Shown here one piece after another: positions 47,764 through 63,007 of a stretch of 64,000 nucleotides of DNA (positions are counted from its first letter, which is position 1; every line of letters begins with the position of its first letter). Both the position numbers and the translations under genes were made by a program. The notes under the pieces were generated by a model. It was not told the DNA's origin. It made no database searches and worked only from the letters and a program-made list of their open reading frames with translations. This stretch comes from Mesaphorura yosii. Lineage: Eukaryota; Arthropoda; Collembola; Poduromorpha; Tullbergiidae. The stretch covers positions 62,001 through 126,000 of the forward strand of contig WIXG01000132.1 in assembly GCA_009869945.1 (NCBI GenBank). The letters are read 5' to 3'.

Positions 47764-50700
47764 ATGGTTGTTTCTCCACTCCAGAGGTCGCTTGTCGCCA
47801 TCATATTCGTCGGTGCCATTTTCTGCACAATCACTTTCGTAGCCATTCACCCGCAATATCAGCCGCAATCGGTATGTGCCAAACACTCCTTATCGGAGAA
47901 GTAACTGATTTTTCATTTCCTGATTCCTCGTGTATATTCGTGCCTTATCTTATGCCTTATTATCTTAGTCGTAACCTACATTTTTGAATTTCAGGTGTAT
48001 GGAGCACCAGATGATTTTGGTTTTATGAGCAGTCGCTTTATATCAATTCGAGTTGATGACGTTGTGTTGCACAACATTTCAGACAAGGTGCTGGAGAACC
48101 TCCGGAATGAGAAATTGCTCTGTACGACTTCACGTAAGTTAATTGAAAATTATACAATTGAGTGCATTTCCCTTTCCGAAACTCCGGGAACCTCCTTTGC
48201 GATGTCTTGTCTCTCGCTGACATTTCGCCTACTTTACATGACTTCCGCATTTACCAAGCAGTGCATGGCCTAGCCGCGAGTAGTGAACTCGATGGCTAAT
48301 AGTGAAACGTGTCAGTTTGTCACTTGATGAGACGCCCCAATCTCTCAAAGACAAAGAACGCATTATATTTACCACCCGCCAAGCACTTCGCTCATTGTGC
48401 GAGTTCGAGTGCTCGGGTCGATCAATGGCCAGTGGGACATGTTGTCCAAATAGAGCCTGATTTCCTTTAGGCAAGGCACTGCTTCTAATTCAATTAAATT
48501 GCGTTGAGTAAGGCGCAGTACAGTACTAGCCAGAGTTGACTATAGGTTGACTTTTGGCTATTCGGCACAGGAAATGTGACCAGTTACTCGTGCCCGCGGC
48601 CGAAGCCCCACGCAGATCACGTCACTAGATGAAGAATAAATTGGAATAAAGAGGATTCAATTCGAGAGTGGTTACAGTCACAAGACTAATACATTAAAGT
48701 GCGACTCCAAGTCGTCTTCAATCTAGTACACTCTTGCCCGCAGTGTGTTCAACCTTTGATCTTCAGTGGAGTAGCATGTCCTGAATTTACTTGTTAGTTG
48801 GAAGGGTTCGGTGGGACGCGCGTTCTTGAGAGTAGATCATTACATTACATGCTCTTATGGTCAGTGTGTGCGCCATTTCGCTTGATTTTTGAGGTGATTG
48901 AAAGAAAAATAAATTTTGCAAAGGAAGTACGAAAGAAACTTATTTTTGGACCACGTCGTCGACAACGACGGGAATTTTAGCAGACAAAAGCTGCAGGTCA
49001 CTACAGCACGCAGCCGAGGGGAAGATTCGACCGTCCTCTTTTCGTTCTTGTCGCAACCAGCATCACATCTGTCAAAACACGATCTCTCGCAAACGCCTCG
49101 AACACCGCGAACCTGCATTCCGTCATGTCGTGGCTAGGCCAACAATGACATGTGAAGATGAAAGGAGGAAGATATTCATCTTTGGTTCCTCCATAAAGTG
49201 TCCAAATAATAATAATAACGTAGTCGTTGATTGAAGAGCAGACAGGCGAGGCGAAGGTTCGAGTGCGTCTGCTACTGCATCTCCTCATTTTATCTCCTAG
49301 ATAAAAACCACATGTGATGCGTCTCACCGGGCCACAAAACCAAATGTTAGTTTGGTTTCTTGATGTTGACGACGAAGTAGAGGAAGAGTCGGAAGAGAAA
49401 GGGAGGAAAAGAAGGGAAAACTGAACAAGTGCTGCAAATGAATCTCGCTTGCCTGCTCACAGTAGCGGTGAAGTGCAACTTCTTTGGGTAGCTGTGACCG
49501 TGTCTGGTGGTAACGTGAGAGGAATGCCACATCAAGTGAAAGAGCTGCTGGCGTGGCGGAGGAAGAGTCGATATGATTTCCCCACTTCGCTAAAGCCACA
49601 TGCTGTGTTATCACAACAATGATTGGAAGAGATACAACTTCCGCCGTCATTTGCTTCGTGGCGATCATTTTGCCCATAGACAGTTACGTTTTGGTTATCG
49701 TTACATGATGGCTTGCTCGCTTTCCTGCTCGGTAGATGATTTATGACTTGAAGTGCGAATGCAAATATTGTTATACGGATTGTGTCATCTCAACTCGGCA
49801 CTCTGCGGCGCTTATCACTGCACCGCATTCCTTTCTTGTTGACTTTCTCCTTCTTCGGTCTCCAGTGTCAAATTATGAGTAGTGTGCCTCCGACATGATC
49901 ATGATCTTGAGTCGTTTGTGTTTGCAGGTGTTGCGAGCAATCTCAAGGCAGACAATTTACCAACAATTTACTTTGTGACTCCTACCTACAAGCGGCCCGA
50001 GCAGATTCCAGACATGACTCGTCTATCGCAGACATTAATGCACGTGCCATCCATCATGTGGTTAGTCATTGAAGACGCGGAAGAACTTACTCAACAAGTT
50101 GCGGCACTGCTCAGGCGAAGTGGCGTGCCGTATATTCACCTGATTGGTAAGCCTGGGCCAAGTTGGCAAATATCATTTTCTAATTTATATTAAGCGCAGG
50201 CAATTTTTCATTGTCGCCTTCGTTCTATTCAGTTTTATTACTGTTATTATTACCAAATCATTCAACGTCATATTCCATTTAGTAAAAGTTCTTTTCGTTT
50301 CCTTCATTTATGAGTTTCTCATAAGAATAGTTCAAACATTTGAGCGCTTTCTTGCCTTTGAGCGCCTTGTGGGAGGAATATTTCGGCCTACAACTTAATT
50401 AAGTAAATTACGCCTTCCAATTCGCCGCAAAAGTTTACACCGATCAATCATAACATTTCCCGTGTTTATTTATGAAGCACGGAGCCCAATGTTGTTCCAA
50501 ACTCACAACACTTCTTTTCTCATTTGTAATGCTCAGCTCCAATGCCGAAGTCTGAACAGAAGAAGAAAGTGAAGGCACGTGGAGTCTCCAATCGAAATCG
50601 AGCCCTTCAATGGATTCGTGAGAATTACGTTGATCCGAACGGTGTGATATATTTCGCTGATGATGATAACAGTTATGATCTCAGGCTGTTCGACGAGGTA

Positions 50701-53700
50701 CGTGAAAAGTGAAATTGAAAATTCCGAATCAGACGCTTGGGCACCGGCTTGATTTCGAGCTTATCATTTTTAGCATCATCGCAAAGCTGAAATAAATTGA
50801 ATGTACACAATGAGTATGCCGTGGATTTGTGTTCTAGTTTCATGAAGCTTTCATTTTACAAATGTAGGCAGTCGCTTTCGAAATGAATGGCTAAATTTTT
50901 TATGCATGCGTTATTTTCTAGGGGCTGTTTGACGTGAGTAATGTATTCATGATTTTTCGAGATTTTTCGACTTGCCATCTTTAAATATTTACGACGACAC
51001 GTATGTTGGCCGAACACCGCATTCGACAGCTTTCACTCCTTTTATACTTCGTCGACGAAGTGAAAAGATAAGCACATGCATCAGATGCATTACATTTTGC
51101 ATGCAAATGAATAATGGAAAGGCAACTTAACTAGGCATCAGCGCTTAGTGCACTTTAGAGAGTTTAAGTTATTTTTCTATGATTTACCTTGGCCAAAATC
51201 CGGGATTGACCTTTTTATGTTGTCCCTGCCATCGTTATAAATACCTGCTCGGAGAATTTATTTCACTCATATGCGGCCATGACTCTCCGCCCACGGTCGG
51301 CTGCACGGTGGTGGAAAATGGATTTTCATTTGACGAAAGTAATGTAGAAACTTAAGCTCACAAAGTGCAAAATGCAGAAAAGAGAATTTTTTCTTTTGAC
51401 ATTTTTCCGGTCCAAGGCAACACGTTTACAAGAAGTCTCATTTCATCATCACAGCGTGACATTTCGTTTTGGTTTCTTTGCTTTAAAGCATATTATTCCA
51501 GGAAGAACGTAACACTTACCCTTGTAATAATATTTGACTTTTCTCTCAGGTTTTATGATAAGTTGGTTCTTGGCTCGGCCCCTTTTCACTTTTCTTTATT
51601 GCCCCTGAGGAAAAATGCAGTAGAGTTTAAACCACACGGAAAGTCAATAGAAACCTGAGAGACCGAAAGAAAAAGCCCCGTCAAAAGTTTTATTTGTTGA
51701 GTGCGTGTTCATAAATTAAGACTGAGTTTATCTGCGCTCCCATCGCGTCTCCACTTTAATGACTAAATCAATAATGCAACTGTTAGCAGAATGAAGTGTC
51801 GGCACGTAGCTTGATTACATTTGCGAACGTGAATTAAATTATGAGAAATTCTTTATCTGAGCCGGGACTGATTACTAATGAAACTCTGATAAGTGTAATT
51901 TAGTGCAGCACGAATATCATCACGACTTTCTTTCTCGAGCATATTCACCGCCAGAATTTATCATCCACGAGAATTGACATAAAATCATCCGAAGTGGTGG
52001 TGTGAAACTTAGAAACTTTTCATAATTCCGTTACTCAAAAGCACGGCGTGAAATTATTAACCATCCAAGGTTTTGCAGCTACCTAGCCACTTTCATCTGA
52101 CTTAGCAATCTTTCCGCTTATTTGGTGCCTTACTTCTATATTAATTAATTGAAGGTTTCTTTATCACCTGCTAATCGCCATTACGAATAATTTCTTCCTC
52201 TACAGCTGCGAACGGTGAAAAAAGTTGGCATGTGGCCTGTGGGACTGATTACTAGCACTGGTGTGAGTTCGCCAATAGTCAAGAATGGCAAAGTGACTGG
52301 GTTTTATGATGGCTGGATAGCGAATCGAAAATTCCCTGTTGACATGGCTGGATTTGGTTTCTCAGTGGATTTACTCATGAAGGTACGTTGCATATATGTG
52401 AGAATGATGTGGAAACACGCTTTTGGTTCGAATGCTTTGGAAGGACACAACGTGACAGAATGTGAATTAGTTAAATAAGCACGAGTACGTCTGTACGCCA
52501 AGAAGTCACATGAAATATCATACACGTTACGAGATTTAATTTAAAGAGGTCGAGCGAAGCGCTGGAAGCGAGTTTTTCTCATTCACGCACTCCCAGAAGC
52601 ATTCATAGAGGATTTCCATTCCACTGACTCGAGGAAAGAGAATTCTGGTCGCGTTAAATGCCTGAATTAACCACGATTTTTCTTTCACAAAAGCTCGCGG
52701 GCAACACGACGCTGTTGCGGTTCAGCACAATTAAATGAGCATGAGAAAGGTTGGGTTTTTCTCACTCTGAAATTCATTGTATGCCAAGTCAAGAGAAACC
52801 ACTTCGGAACATTCGAATCCGGAGCGGAGCGAGTCAGAATGAACATCCAGTGTATTTCTATCATAACTTCCTCCAAGGCATTGTGCTGTGGAATCTAATA
52901 AAGAAAGTGAAGCGAAGCGATTACATTCCATCATCCGACAAAAGAACATAAATTTCATTTTAAATCAAATACTTCAACTCATATTCGCTTCGCACTGCAA
53001 TGCGTTGATAAATAACTGCTCAAATCGACTTCAAATTGAATTTTGAGCAACCCACGCTAAATCCCAAATTTGGTCGCTCGCTTGGCGTCGGGGACTCCGA
53101 CTTGAGTCTGTATGCTTTATTGCAAAACAGCACGAGAGAGACAAAATACTTTATTAGAGATGTCTAAAAGCGAAACCGGCGTTATTTTTAGGACTCGAAG
53201 GGAGTTATATCCCCAGAATTTACGGCATGCGTACGTCTCCTGTCTCCTCGAGTTTATTTTCGTGTTTTTCTTGCAGTGGCTCACGAAGCGCTAAAATTCT
53301 ACGAAATAACAAAGGAGGCATTAAATTCCTCGCATTAGAACTGAGGTAGAAGCTAATGTGTTCGACCATAAAAATGTGGAGCTTTAAAAGGCAAGAAGCA
53401 AAACTTATGACAAAACAAAGATTGGAAATTTAAGACGTCAAAGAAAGCAAGCAGCAAGATCGAACGGGACTTTTCCGGTTTTGCGCTGGCGGAATCTGAT
53501 ACTTGTGATTCCGGGGACTTTAGTGATAAATTTTAATTCATCCAAAAGTCTAAAAAGAAAATATTTGAATCTGTATGGCCCCAGGACAGTATGAGAAGTT
53601 CAGGCAAATCAATATATTGTTGGACCGAAACAACAAGCAAATTGTTGTGGGTTTTCGAATCCCACTTGCTTGGAGACTTTAGTTCTAGTAAAAAGAAGGA

Positions 53701-55220
53701 AAATATCAAGTTTCTTTCACGGTCTCTGCTTTCTGTTTGCTGGCGCGACGCACGAGGGACTATTAAAGAAGCGAAAGCGCGAAGTACGTCTCAGATGATA
53801 GCAGAAGGGAGAGACTTACCGCACGGTGTGAGGTGCACGATACATACGAATGCACTGCATGCAGGGAACAGAGCTTTAACGGAATAAGCTTGTTGAATGA
53901 ATGTGAGACACTTTGATAAATTTTCGCACGTACTCCAGAAGCGTGGTGGTTGATTTTACGAGTGTGGATTGTTACGCAAGTAGAAAATAAAAATAAAACA
54001 GACTCTCCCCACCAGAGTCTCATAGCCCATCTCCTACCAGATATCAAAATAGTACTCTCACAGACACGGTCCCATTATTTTCTTGCATATGAGAATAAAT
54101 ACATGCTCTTCTCGCCTTGCTTCATGATCCAAATTATTAAACTGGCTTATGCGATATTTGTCTCTTTCCGAGAGCAACAAGGGAAAATAAGACGAAGCGT
54201 AAACAAAAGTAGTGTGCGTGAAAATTGTACACGCTTTCTTATTTCCTTTGAGATTTCTGTGGCGGACGCACTATAAAAGATCGGCAAGTTGAGTGATGCA
54301 CAAGAGCTTCACAGTTGAGCAACTAGAGAAAGCAAGGAGTGGAAGGATCCGGACGCTCACAGCCTATTGTTAACCGACCATGATCACTTCCAGTGGGATG
54401 CGCGTTGGACCCTGGACATTCGATGCAAGTAATAACAATTGTGACTTTGTTGGCAATACCAAATGGCAATAATTTGCTATTGTCTGTCGTCTCGGGAATG
54501 TGAGCGGAATTTCTGAAGCAAAGGGTTTCGAATAACATCTTTTGAAAAATTGTGAATATTTATCGTGACATTCAATATATTTGTTATATTTCTTCACGTG
54601 AAATGTAGGCACCTCTCACATCTTGTCAAGAAAGCGCTTCAACTGACGAAGAGCGTAAAATTTTATTACTTGTTGGTGCGGTGTGTTAAGGAATATTAAA
54701 TTTTCGTGCTTTGTTTAACTCTTTCACCAAGCTCCAATACACTTGGGAAAGTTACGAAAAATGAGGCCTGCTCTGCGTTTCATTTACAAACTGTTCCTTC
54801 TGAAGTATAAAAATGAGAAGATCTTTATGTAATGAACAGCATGTTTCCGAGAGCCGGAATGATGATTTATAAGATTGTGTTATTTGCTCTAATAAATTTT
54901 CTTGTTTTATTTATCTCATTTCAGAATCCAAAGGCCTCCATGCCCTTCACTCCCGGCTACGAAGAAGACAAGTTTCTTCAAAGTCTGGGAATCACAAAAG
55001 ACGACATCGAGCCTAAAGCTAAAAATTGTACTGAGGTAAAATCAATTGACGTCACTACTTTGTATATTACACCGTTAAATCAAAAATGACGTGATTATAT
55101 TCTCCATTCCAGATTTATGTGTGGCACACACAAACGAAGAAGAACAAAGCTCCAATGAGATCAAATGGCACTTACACAGACACAAATATTGTAATTCTGA
55201 ATGACTTAATCGGCGCTTGA
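47764..55220 (+). CDS. Beta-1,3-glucuronosyltransferase (B3GAT/GlcAT-P or -S type)
   Basis: Golgi type II enzyme that moves glucuronic acid from UDP-GlcA to terminal galactose in glycoprotein, glycolipid or proteoglycan-linker chains. Seven exons (47764-47871, 47995-48133, 49928-50146, 50537-50697, 52206-52382, 54925-55035, 55113-55220) join exactly to 340 residues. The start is in good context (GCCATGG). Residues 9-28 form the signal anchor (SLVAIIFVGAIFCTITFVAI). The catalytic part starts LPTIYFVTPTYKRPEQ and includes GVSNRNRALQWI, the metal-binding FADDDNSYDLRLF, WPVGLI, VDMAGFGFSVD (acceptor site) and NCTEIYVWHTQTKK. The stop follows LNDLIGA. Three B3GAT-like genes are usual in arthropods; the sequence does not let me decide which this is. 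Introns 3-5 are unusually long (up to 2.5 kb). Confidence 0.92.
50698..52205 (+). other. Long intron of the B3GAT gene
   Basis: 1.5-kb intron with canonical ends. No exon, transposon or structured repeat seen in it. Confidence 0.6.
52383..54924 (+). other. Longest internal intron of the B3GAT gene
   Basis: 2.5-kb intron with canonical ends. It contains a TATAAAA at 54272 without other promoter support. Nothing else recognised. Confidence 0.6.
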
Positions 55221-56393
55221 ACCGTTTAACCACCGCGACAAAGGATTATTGCACGATGTTATCACATACGAAGTCTTACTTCAAATCTTCATTCAACTCT
55301 TTAATAGAAAATATTGAATGCTGATCAACAAGACTCAAGTACATCAAGAATTCCATGCATTTTATTGAATATATTCCATAAGAATCGCAAAAGCCACTAG
55401 TTTATAACATACTATCAAATTGCATAACCTCTAAATATTCAATGTGAGTGTACTAGTCCATATATAATAGGAGATAACTTAATGACTATTGGATTTGATC
55501 GTTGATATAATTTGACCACTGATATTGTACTTAGTCCAGGATTCAACGATAGAATTGTATTCCGTTTTATTTAACTGTTGATACTACAATATTTTTTGTA
55601 AACATATTCAAATATGTAATACAATCTATAAACTTGAGTAACTTTTATAACAATGAAAAATTATTGTAACATCCTGATGCATATTGAAAGCATCAAAAAA
55701 ACAAATGCAACAAACGACTAGAAACTTAAACTCTGAAGATATGAATCTTATGAGTGGAATAAACCTTAACGCGTGAATGACTCTAATCCATCATCACAAA
55801 TTAAGCCATTACGTTCTTTCGTTAATAACAATGGTGATATTAAACGATTCTTCGAGATTCTAATCTTGAAGTTGATACGGACCAGGTTAAATCGAGATTG
55901 AAGCATATTGTATTGAATCTTTCATATGAATCATCGTTTTGAACGTTTGCTTTGTACAAGCAGTAAGCACCTCCTTGTCCTGTGCACGGTTGTGTGTTCC
56001 ATTAGTTCCGAGACGGAATCAGCGCGCAGATTCATAAATCCTGCAAGACAGAAATGGGCGCAGAAGTGTTGCGAAGCAAAATCCATAATAAATGTTGTCC
56101 AGTTCGTCACTCATTATTTAGTTAATTACGGTGTAAAATTAGTAGAATTAGCACAACGCTCCTACAAGATATATAATGAAATCCATTTGGAGCCTAAAAG
56201 CCAAAAGAAAGCTGACTTTGACTGTATCTGGTCACTTATAACTTCAAAATTCAAGGCTTAGATTGAAGACTGAACAAGTCATACTATCATACATATACAA
56301 GTGATCCAGCTGGTGCTGACGGCGACTGTGGGCAACTACACTGCTGCTGAATTCACTGAATTAGGGCCCTCGGTTAGAGTCTCAGAATAGAAA
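55221..56393. other. B3GAT 3' UTR and intergenic region
   Basis: AT-rich. One plus-strand open frame (55926-56261) is described separately. Otherwise nothing supported. Confidence 0.4.
55926..56261 (+). CDS. Possible small orphan ORF, 111 residues
   Basis: Single-exon frame with a genuine ATG and a hydrophobic stretch near the start (HLLVLCTVVCSI at residues 15-26), followed by a Lys-rich helical part. It has no recognisable domain. It lies between the B3GAT gene and the ORP-like gene with no poly(A) or promoter motif that I can assign. It may be chance; it is longer than most random frames in this AT-rich stretch. Confidence 0.2.
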   Translation: MNHRFERLLCTSSKHLLVLCTVVCSISSETESARRFINPARQKWAQKCCEAKSIINVVQFVTHYLVNYGVKLVELAQRSYKIYNEIHLEPKSQKKADFDCIWSLITSKFKA

Positions 56394-57365
56394 ATGCAAG
56401 CTAGTGCAACCGCGGCTGGAAACATGAAGCTCAGACAGCACTACGAAGGCCAATTAAGTAAATACACCAACGTTGTTAAAGGTTGGCAGTTCAGATGGTT
56501 CGTGCTTAATCCCGACAAAGGCACTCTGGATTATTTTATGGTAAGATTGTTTGCTGATTCATAGTAAAGGGAATTGATCTGTTTACCTCTCTGCGACATT
56601 AATTAACTTTTTTATCATTTAGTCTGAGCATGACATGGCTGCAGATTTGGCTCAATTTAAAAGACCCAGGGGAACACTGCATCTAGCAGGGGCTGTCATA
56701 TCACCGAGTGAAGAAGACTCGCATACTTTTGTTGTGAATCCAGCAAGTGGTGAACAATTTAAGCTTCGAGCTGTTGATGCCAAAGAAAGACAGGAATGGA
56801 TAACTCGACTTCGAATAACAGCCGAATTACATTCCCAGGCCTTGTCACAGGTAATAAACACTAACACATCCAGACTCAGGAGGCAAATATTCATGACCAA
56901 CAGTTGATAATGACCGTACTTTACAGACTAACAGTCCACTTGTGGCAAGAGATCACGGCTCTACACCTCGTGTTGTTCCATGTAATCTTACCATTCTGGA
57001 TGCTTTTGGTCAAGTTCGAGAATGGCTGCAGAGAGCTGATCAAAACTGCCAAGAAATTACTAATTTGATCGACCAATTTCCAACATCAGGTATGCAGCTG
57101 TTTATAAACATAAAAAGAGAGATCAATACGACAAGATTATAACTAGTCTTCATTTTGATTAGGTCATGGTACCAAAAGTACTGATCAAGATTTGTTGGCG
57201 TTGAAGGCTACTTCCATTTCAACCCTGGGTTGCTTAGAAGAATGCCTTTACTCTCTGCAGTTGGAGCAAAGGTCCATAGCTAAACCAGACATTTCGCCAG
57301 CGTCCAGCATTGGGGCATTCAATTCATCGTCGTATAACAGTAATAATAATATTCACCAAACGTGA
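56394..57365 (+). CDS. ORP10/ORP11-type PH-domain protein without sterol-binding domain
   Basis: Exons 56394-56540, 56623-56850, 56927-57089 and 57163-57365 join to 246 residues. The PH domain (about residues 15-125) reads [59 protein letters not shown]. It is strikingly like vertebrate OSBPL11/OSBPL10. The helical region after it ([35 protein letters not shown]) also matches OSBPL11 (FPTSGH, DQDLLMLKATS). The frame then stops after a Ser/Asn-rich tail. The oxysterol-binding (ORD) half, with its EQVSHHPP signature, is absent from the next 4 kb. Such a protein could bind phosphoinositides at endosomes or Golgi and dimerise but not carry lipid. A missed donor leading to distant ORD exons is possible. 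Confidence 0.8.
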
Positions 57366-60300
57366 CGGTAGCCCTTCACCTCGCGTTGTTTTTATTACTA
57401 TACAGTTGGCTACTTACGGCAATATAGTAAGTTTCAGTATATGGTTCTAAGTCGACCCGCAATAATTAGGCTTACTAGTTAATGTTGACAAACATTCCCT
57501 ACTCCTTCTCAATAATGACATTAAGAAAAATTAAGGTTGAGGGCTCCAGATTTGACTTTGCACGTATGACAGGGACTGCCAGCAGTGTTGGAAATTGTGA
57601 TTAATAGTTGGAAATGATTTAAAGGCATTATAGCAATAACATTTTTAACCTAAGACAAAGTAAGCGTATTCTAAACACTGTTGTACTAAACTGGTGAATA
57701 ACCTTGTTGAGGGAATTCAGAATTTATGTTGAGGCATTTATAGGACAATGGCAAATAAATTCACTTGAGTTATAATTGCCTTATTCCTTTTACTAGATTC
57801 CAACCTTCTATTAAATTAGAATTTTCAAGACTGATAATTTTATTACTTGAGTAATGCCAGTAGCCGTTAGTCATTGGTTGTATTGCGTATTATCGTATCG
57901 ACGCTGTTCAATTGTCTGTACCTGTACCTGCAGTCCTTACATAATTCCTTAAGGATATTTACACTCTCTACAGATTCCAGAATTTTTGTCATGTTCAGCA
58001 GTAATAAAGAGAACTTGTTATCGAAAACTGTTTCAATTTCAACAGTGATCTGAAAAATTCCATTGAAAACTGGGTTCATCGCATATTTTCGTATTTAACT
58101 CAGCCGTCCTTTTGTATTCCCATAAGAATGTAATTTTGCATGTATTCTAGTTCATGACTTTCTTTCTTCATGAACGGTTTTCACGCATCGTGTTCATACT
58201 AATTGAAATTGCATAACTACTCAATGCAGTTCAGTTAAAGCACATTCGAATTCAATCCTCAGTTTGCATACACCACGCAAGGCTTGATTCAAGCGCACGA
58301 TTTCCTAAGATAGTAAGAAGAGTGGCCATTCTCTTACTTTTGCATGACGAAGAAATATGAGGATGTGAAATATGAATGAATGCATGGGTCGACGAAAGAA
58401 TTAATTTACGCTTAATATGTCAAGATTACATACGACACAATAATACAGCCTGCCTTTCGACGTAAAATATAAAAAGTTGTGAGCCTCTGCCTATACAAAG
58501 GTCTCTGCTTGTAAGTAGTGCATTACATTTGATTCCCTCTTCTCGTGTGAGATTCATCTCTCGCTACCAGCACTTGTAATAACGTACTATTCGAATTTGA
58601 ATGTGCACTCCCCAACAAAACAAGTAGCACCGTCACTTCATTAAGTACATTCACCAGTCGAGCCAAAGAAGATTATTTAAGCAACAAACCTCAAAGAAAT
58701 TATCTGCCATTTATCTGAATTAGTACTGTGAATTATTATCCAGTTCACGAGCTCATGAAATTATGCTCCAATAAAAAGTATTTCGCACACAATAAAGGTG
58801 TTCGACAATCGACAGTCTGGACAGTAGTGTCAACGTCAACTTGGGTTTTTTCAACTGCTGGCTTCAAGTTTCAGCGAATCTCCACCCGTGAATCTTTCGA
58901 GTCTTTCCTGAATATTTTCTAGTAAGCAATTTATTGGCGGACAGGAGACAGAGGTTGCTAATTCAGCTGACAAGAACTTTAGTTCCGTGCAATTATCATG
59001 TCCTGATCACAATTTTGTTTTCAAATCATGGAATTGTCCGGTCTGTGCACCTGAGAAGGTATGTTTTCATTTTTTAGTGTACTTGGCGGATAAATTTAGC
59101 GAAAGGGCAATTTGTAGGAAGTTAGTGCGCAATTACGATGCTTCCGCACGAGTGCAATCTTGTCATAAAGTTACTGCTTGCACTTATCACAATTGTTTTT
59201 GAATTTCTTGACCAGTGCTCGGGCCAGTCAGACAAAGGTCGAATATTTTTCCTGTGAGATTTGATATGATTACTGTATTCAGCATCTTAAAAGATTTAAA
59301 AGAACGAAAAGGCACAGCGCCAAGGCCAGACACTTGTGCCGTACATCGCGTTCTAAGCTCAGCAGCGCGGTTAAATATATTCAGCCATAAAATTAGCTCC
59401 TAGCAACGTAGCAGTCACAAGGAAGAAGTAGGAACGGATTAAACTTGCTTGACATGCACCGTACATGTTACATTGGATGATGCTGAATTGTTGGGTCATT
59501 GCAAGAAATGTTCAACAACAAAGCACAAAAATTAAACCAGACTTGTGTCAATTTAAGTTCTGGGAGAAGAGCTTTCATTTTCATCTTAGTCTATTTCAGT
59601 CGTGTGCTAGTGTCACGTCATTTATTCCATCTTTCAGCTTCTCATCTTCCCCTATTTACAATTTACAACCATACGAATTGTTCCGGCCTTAAAATCGCTC
59701 TTAATTAAGGAGAATGAGCTGGGACAGGAAAAGGGGGAAGTTAGTAAACCGTGCTATGCTGCATGTGAACGTTTACTCTTTGCATGTGTGACTGCAAAAT
59801 GCACATAAGCAAATGATCCATCATAGTTGAAATGGGACAATTTACAAATACTTTACGTGATACAGATACTTCTAATTGTAATTACATGCTACACCAAAAA
59901 AAAATCTATTTAATACTCGTATTGATGTCGCAGTCAAACGCGTGCATTATAGAAGGCACAAGGCTCATCTAAATTAAATTGAAGTGTGCATGAGTCACTA
60001 CCCAAATTACCACAAAACTAACATATAGTGAGGATTACGAATACGACTAACAGTCGGCAGTAACTTTCATCTTTTATATGACCCGAACTTGTTCTCATTT
60101 CTTCCGTAGTGTCTAGACGCTAATTACTATTTCTTCCTTGTCATTCTTTGTTAACCGGTTGACCCGGGTGCCTATTAGCGGAATGGTTCTTGCTTTCGCT
60201 TGCACCGGTAGGATTCAGACCAGGTCAGCTGCGTTCTAGCAACCAACCCGTGCTGTGCCCTGCGCCTACCTTAGCCATTGTTAGCAATATAATACCACGG

Positions 60301-61339
60301 AGTCTGCCAATAATATACTCCTCCAGGCTGCACTTTCGACTTTTGAGCTTTATGCGTATAGTGAATACATGAAAGTGTTTATTTTTTTATGATGCTGTTT
60401 GTATTTTGTATATGCTCTAAGTCATTACAGTCATCAGCGAGTCGGTGATTGTTTAATGCACTGTACTGCACGATCTGATGCTGATTTACTCACGATGTGC
60501 AGTGTTAGAATTTGTGAACGAATGGAATTTCTTCCGGTACACACGGCACACGGCCACACCAAACCAGCGGCAGAGATCTGAGTGCTGAGTCTTAGTCTGA
60601 CTCATGAAAAATTTTGCATACCAACTGAATCAAACACTTCCAAAGGGAGCAATGTGCAGGTGCAGAATTCCAATTTCCATCGATGGCTGGCCAGACAACA
60701 CAAACATATGCATGAATGTACAGAAAGCTTTCTATTTGCGCTTTACACGTTGAGCCTTCAAGGTGAATTTCGAAGAAAAACAGTAACCGGCGAATGGCGA
60801 CGTAGGTTTTATCGGCTAAGTTCGCATGAGAGACTGAAATATTTTAATCGACCTCGGATTTTTATGAGAGACTCGATGCTTCTAGAAAGACTTGCCGAGA
60901 CTTTCCATGCATAAACAAGGCAAAATTTTCGTACGCATGAGTAATTCGTTGACTATTGAAGAAGGCTGAGGTCTCCGTTGCCAACTGCTAAGAAAACACA
61001 GTAGCCGTTCGAAGCAGAAGTGTTTGCATACAATTTTGAAACGGGCATTTCTATTATCTATGAATTCTATTTTTAAAATTATCAGTCGCCAAACGAGACA
61101 AAAGTGTTTAAGCGCTTAAACGACGAAGCTTTCAAGCTATTAAACAGTCGATTCTGTACCGATTACTCGGCTAACGTATTGTTAATGCCGTCCTAACTTC
61201 CACGTTTACATTCCCTCTGTTACTCTGCAGGTTGCTGACCTTAAATCCTCTGACGCCTGACCAAGCTTAACCTGTTCCTTTATCACTTTCTGAACAAAGA
61301 CTAAAGACTGCCTCAACTTCCTCCCAAGAGTCAAACAAA
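57366..61339. other. Intergenic region between the ORP-like gene and CRK
   Basis: Four kb, AT-rich. No frame has the ORD motif, splice support or family similarity. It presumably holds the 3' UTR of the ORP-like gene and the 5' leader of CRK. Confidence 0.5.

Positions 61340-63007
<1,668 letters not shown>

Noticed and set aside
52425-52450. GGTTCGAATGC, a B-box-like motif
   Set aside because: No flanking T-stem or acceptor stem; it lies inside a B3GAT intron.
54272-54278. TATAAAA inside a B3GAT intron
   Set aside because: No initiator at the right distance and only two small coding exons downstream; probably chance in AT-rich DNA.
60160-60225. tRNA-like stretch with A-box- and B-box-like words
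   Set aside because: TAGCGGAATGG and GGATTCAGACC resemble the boxes and the outer ends pair partly, but no T-arm stem forms and the length is wrong.
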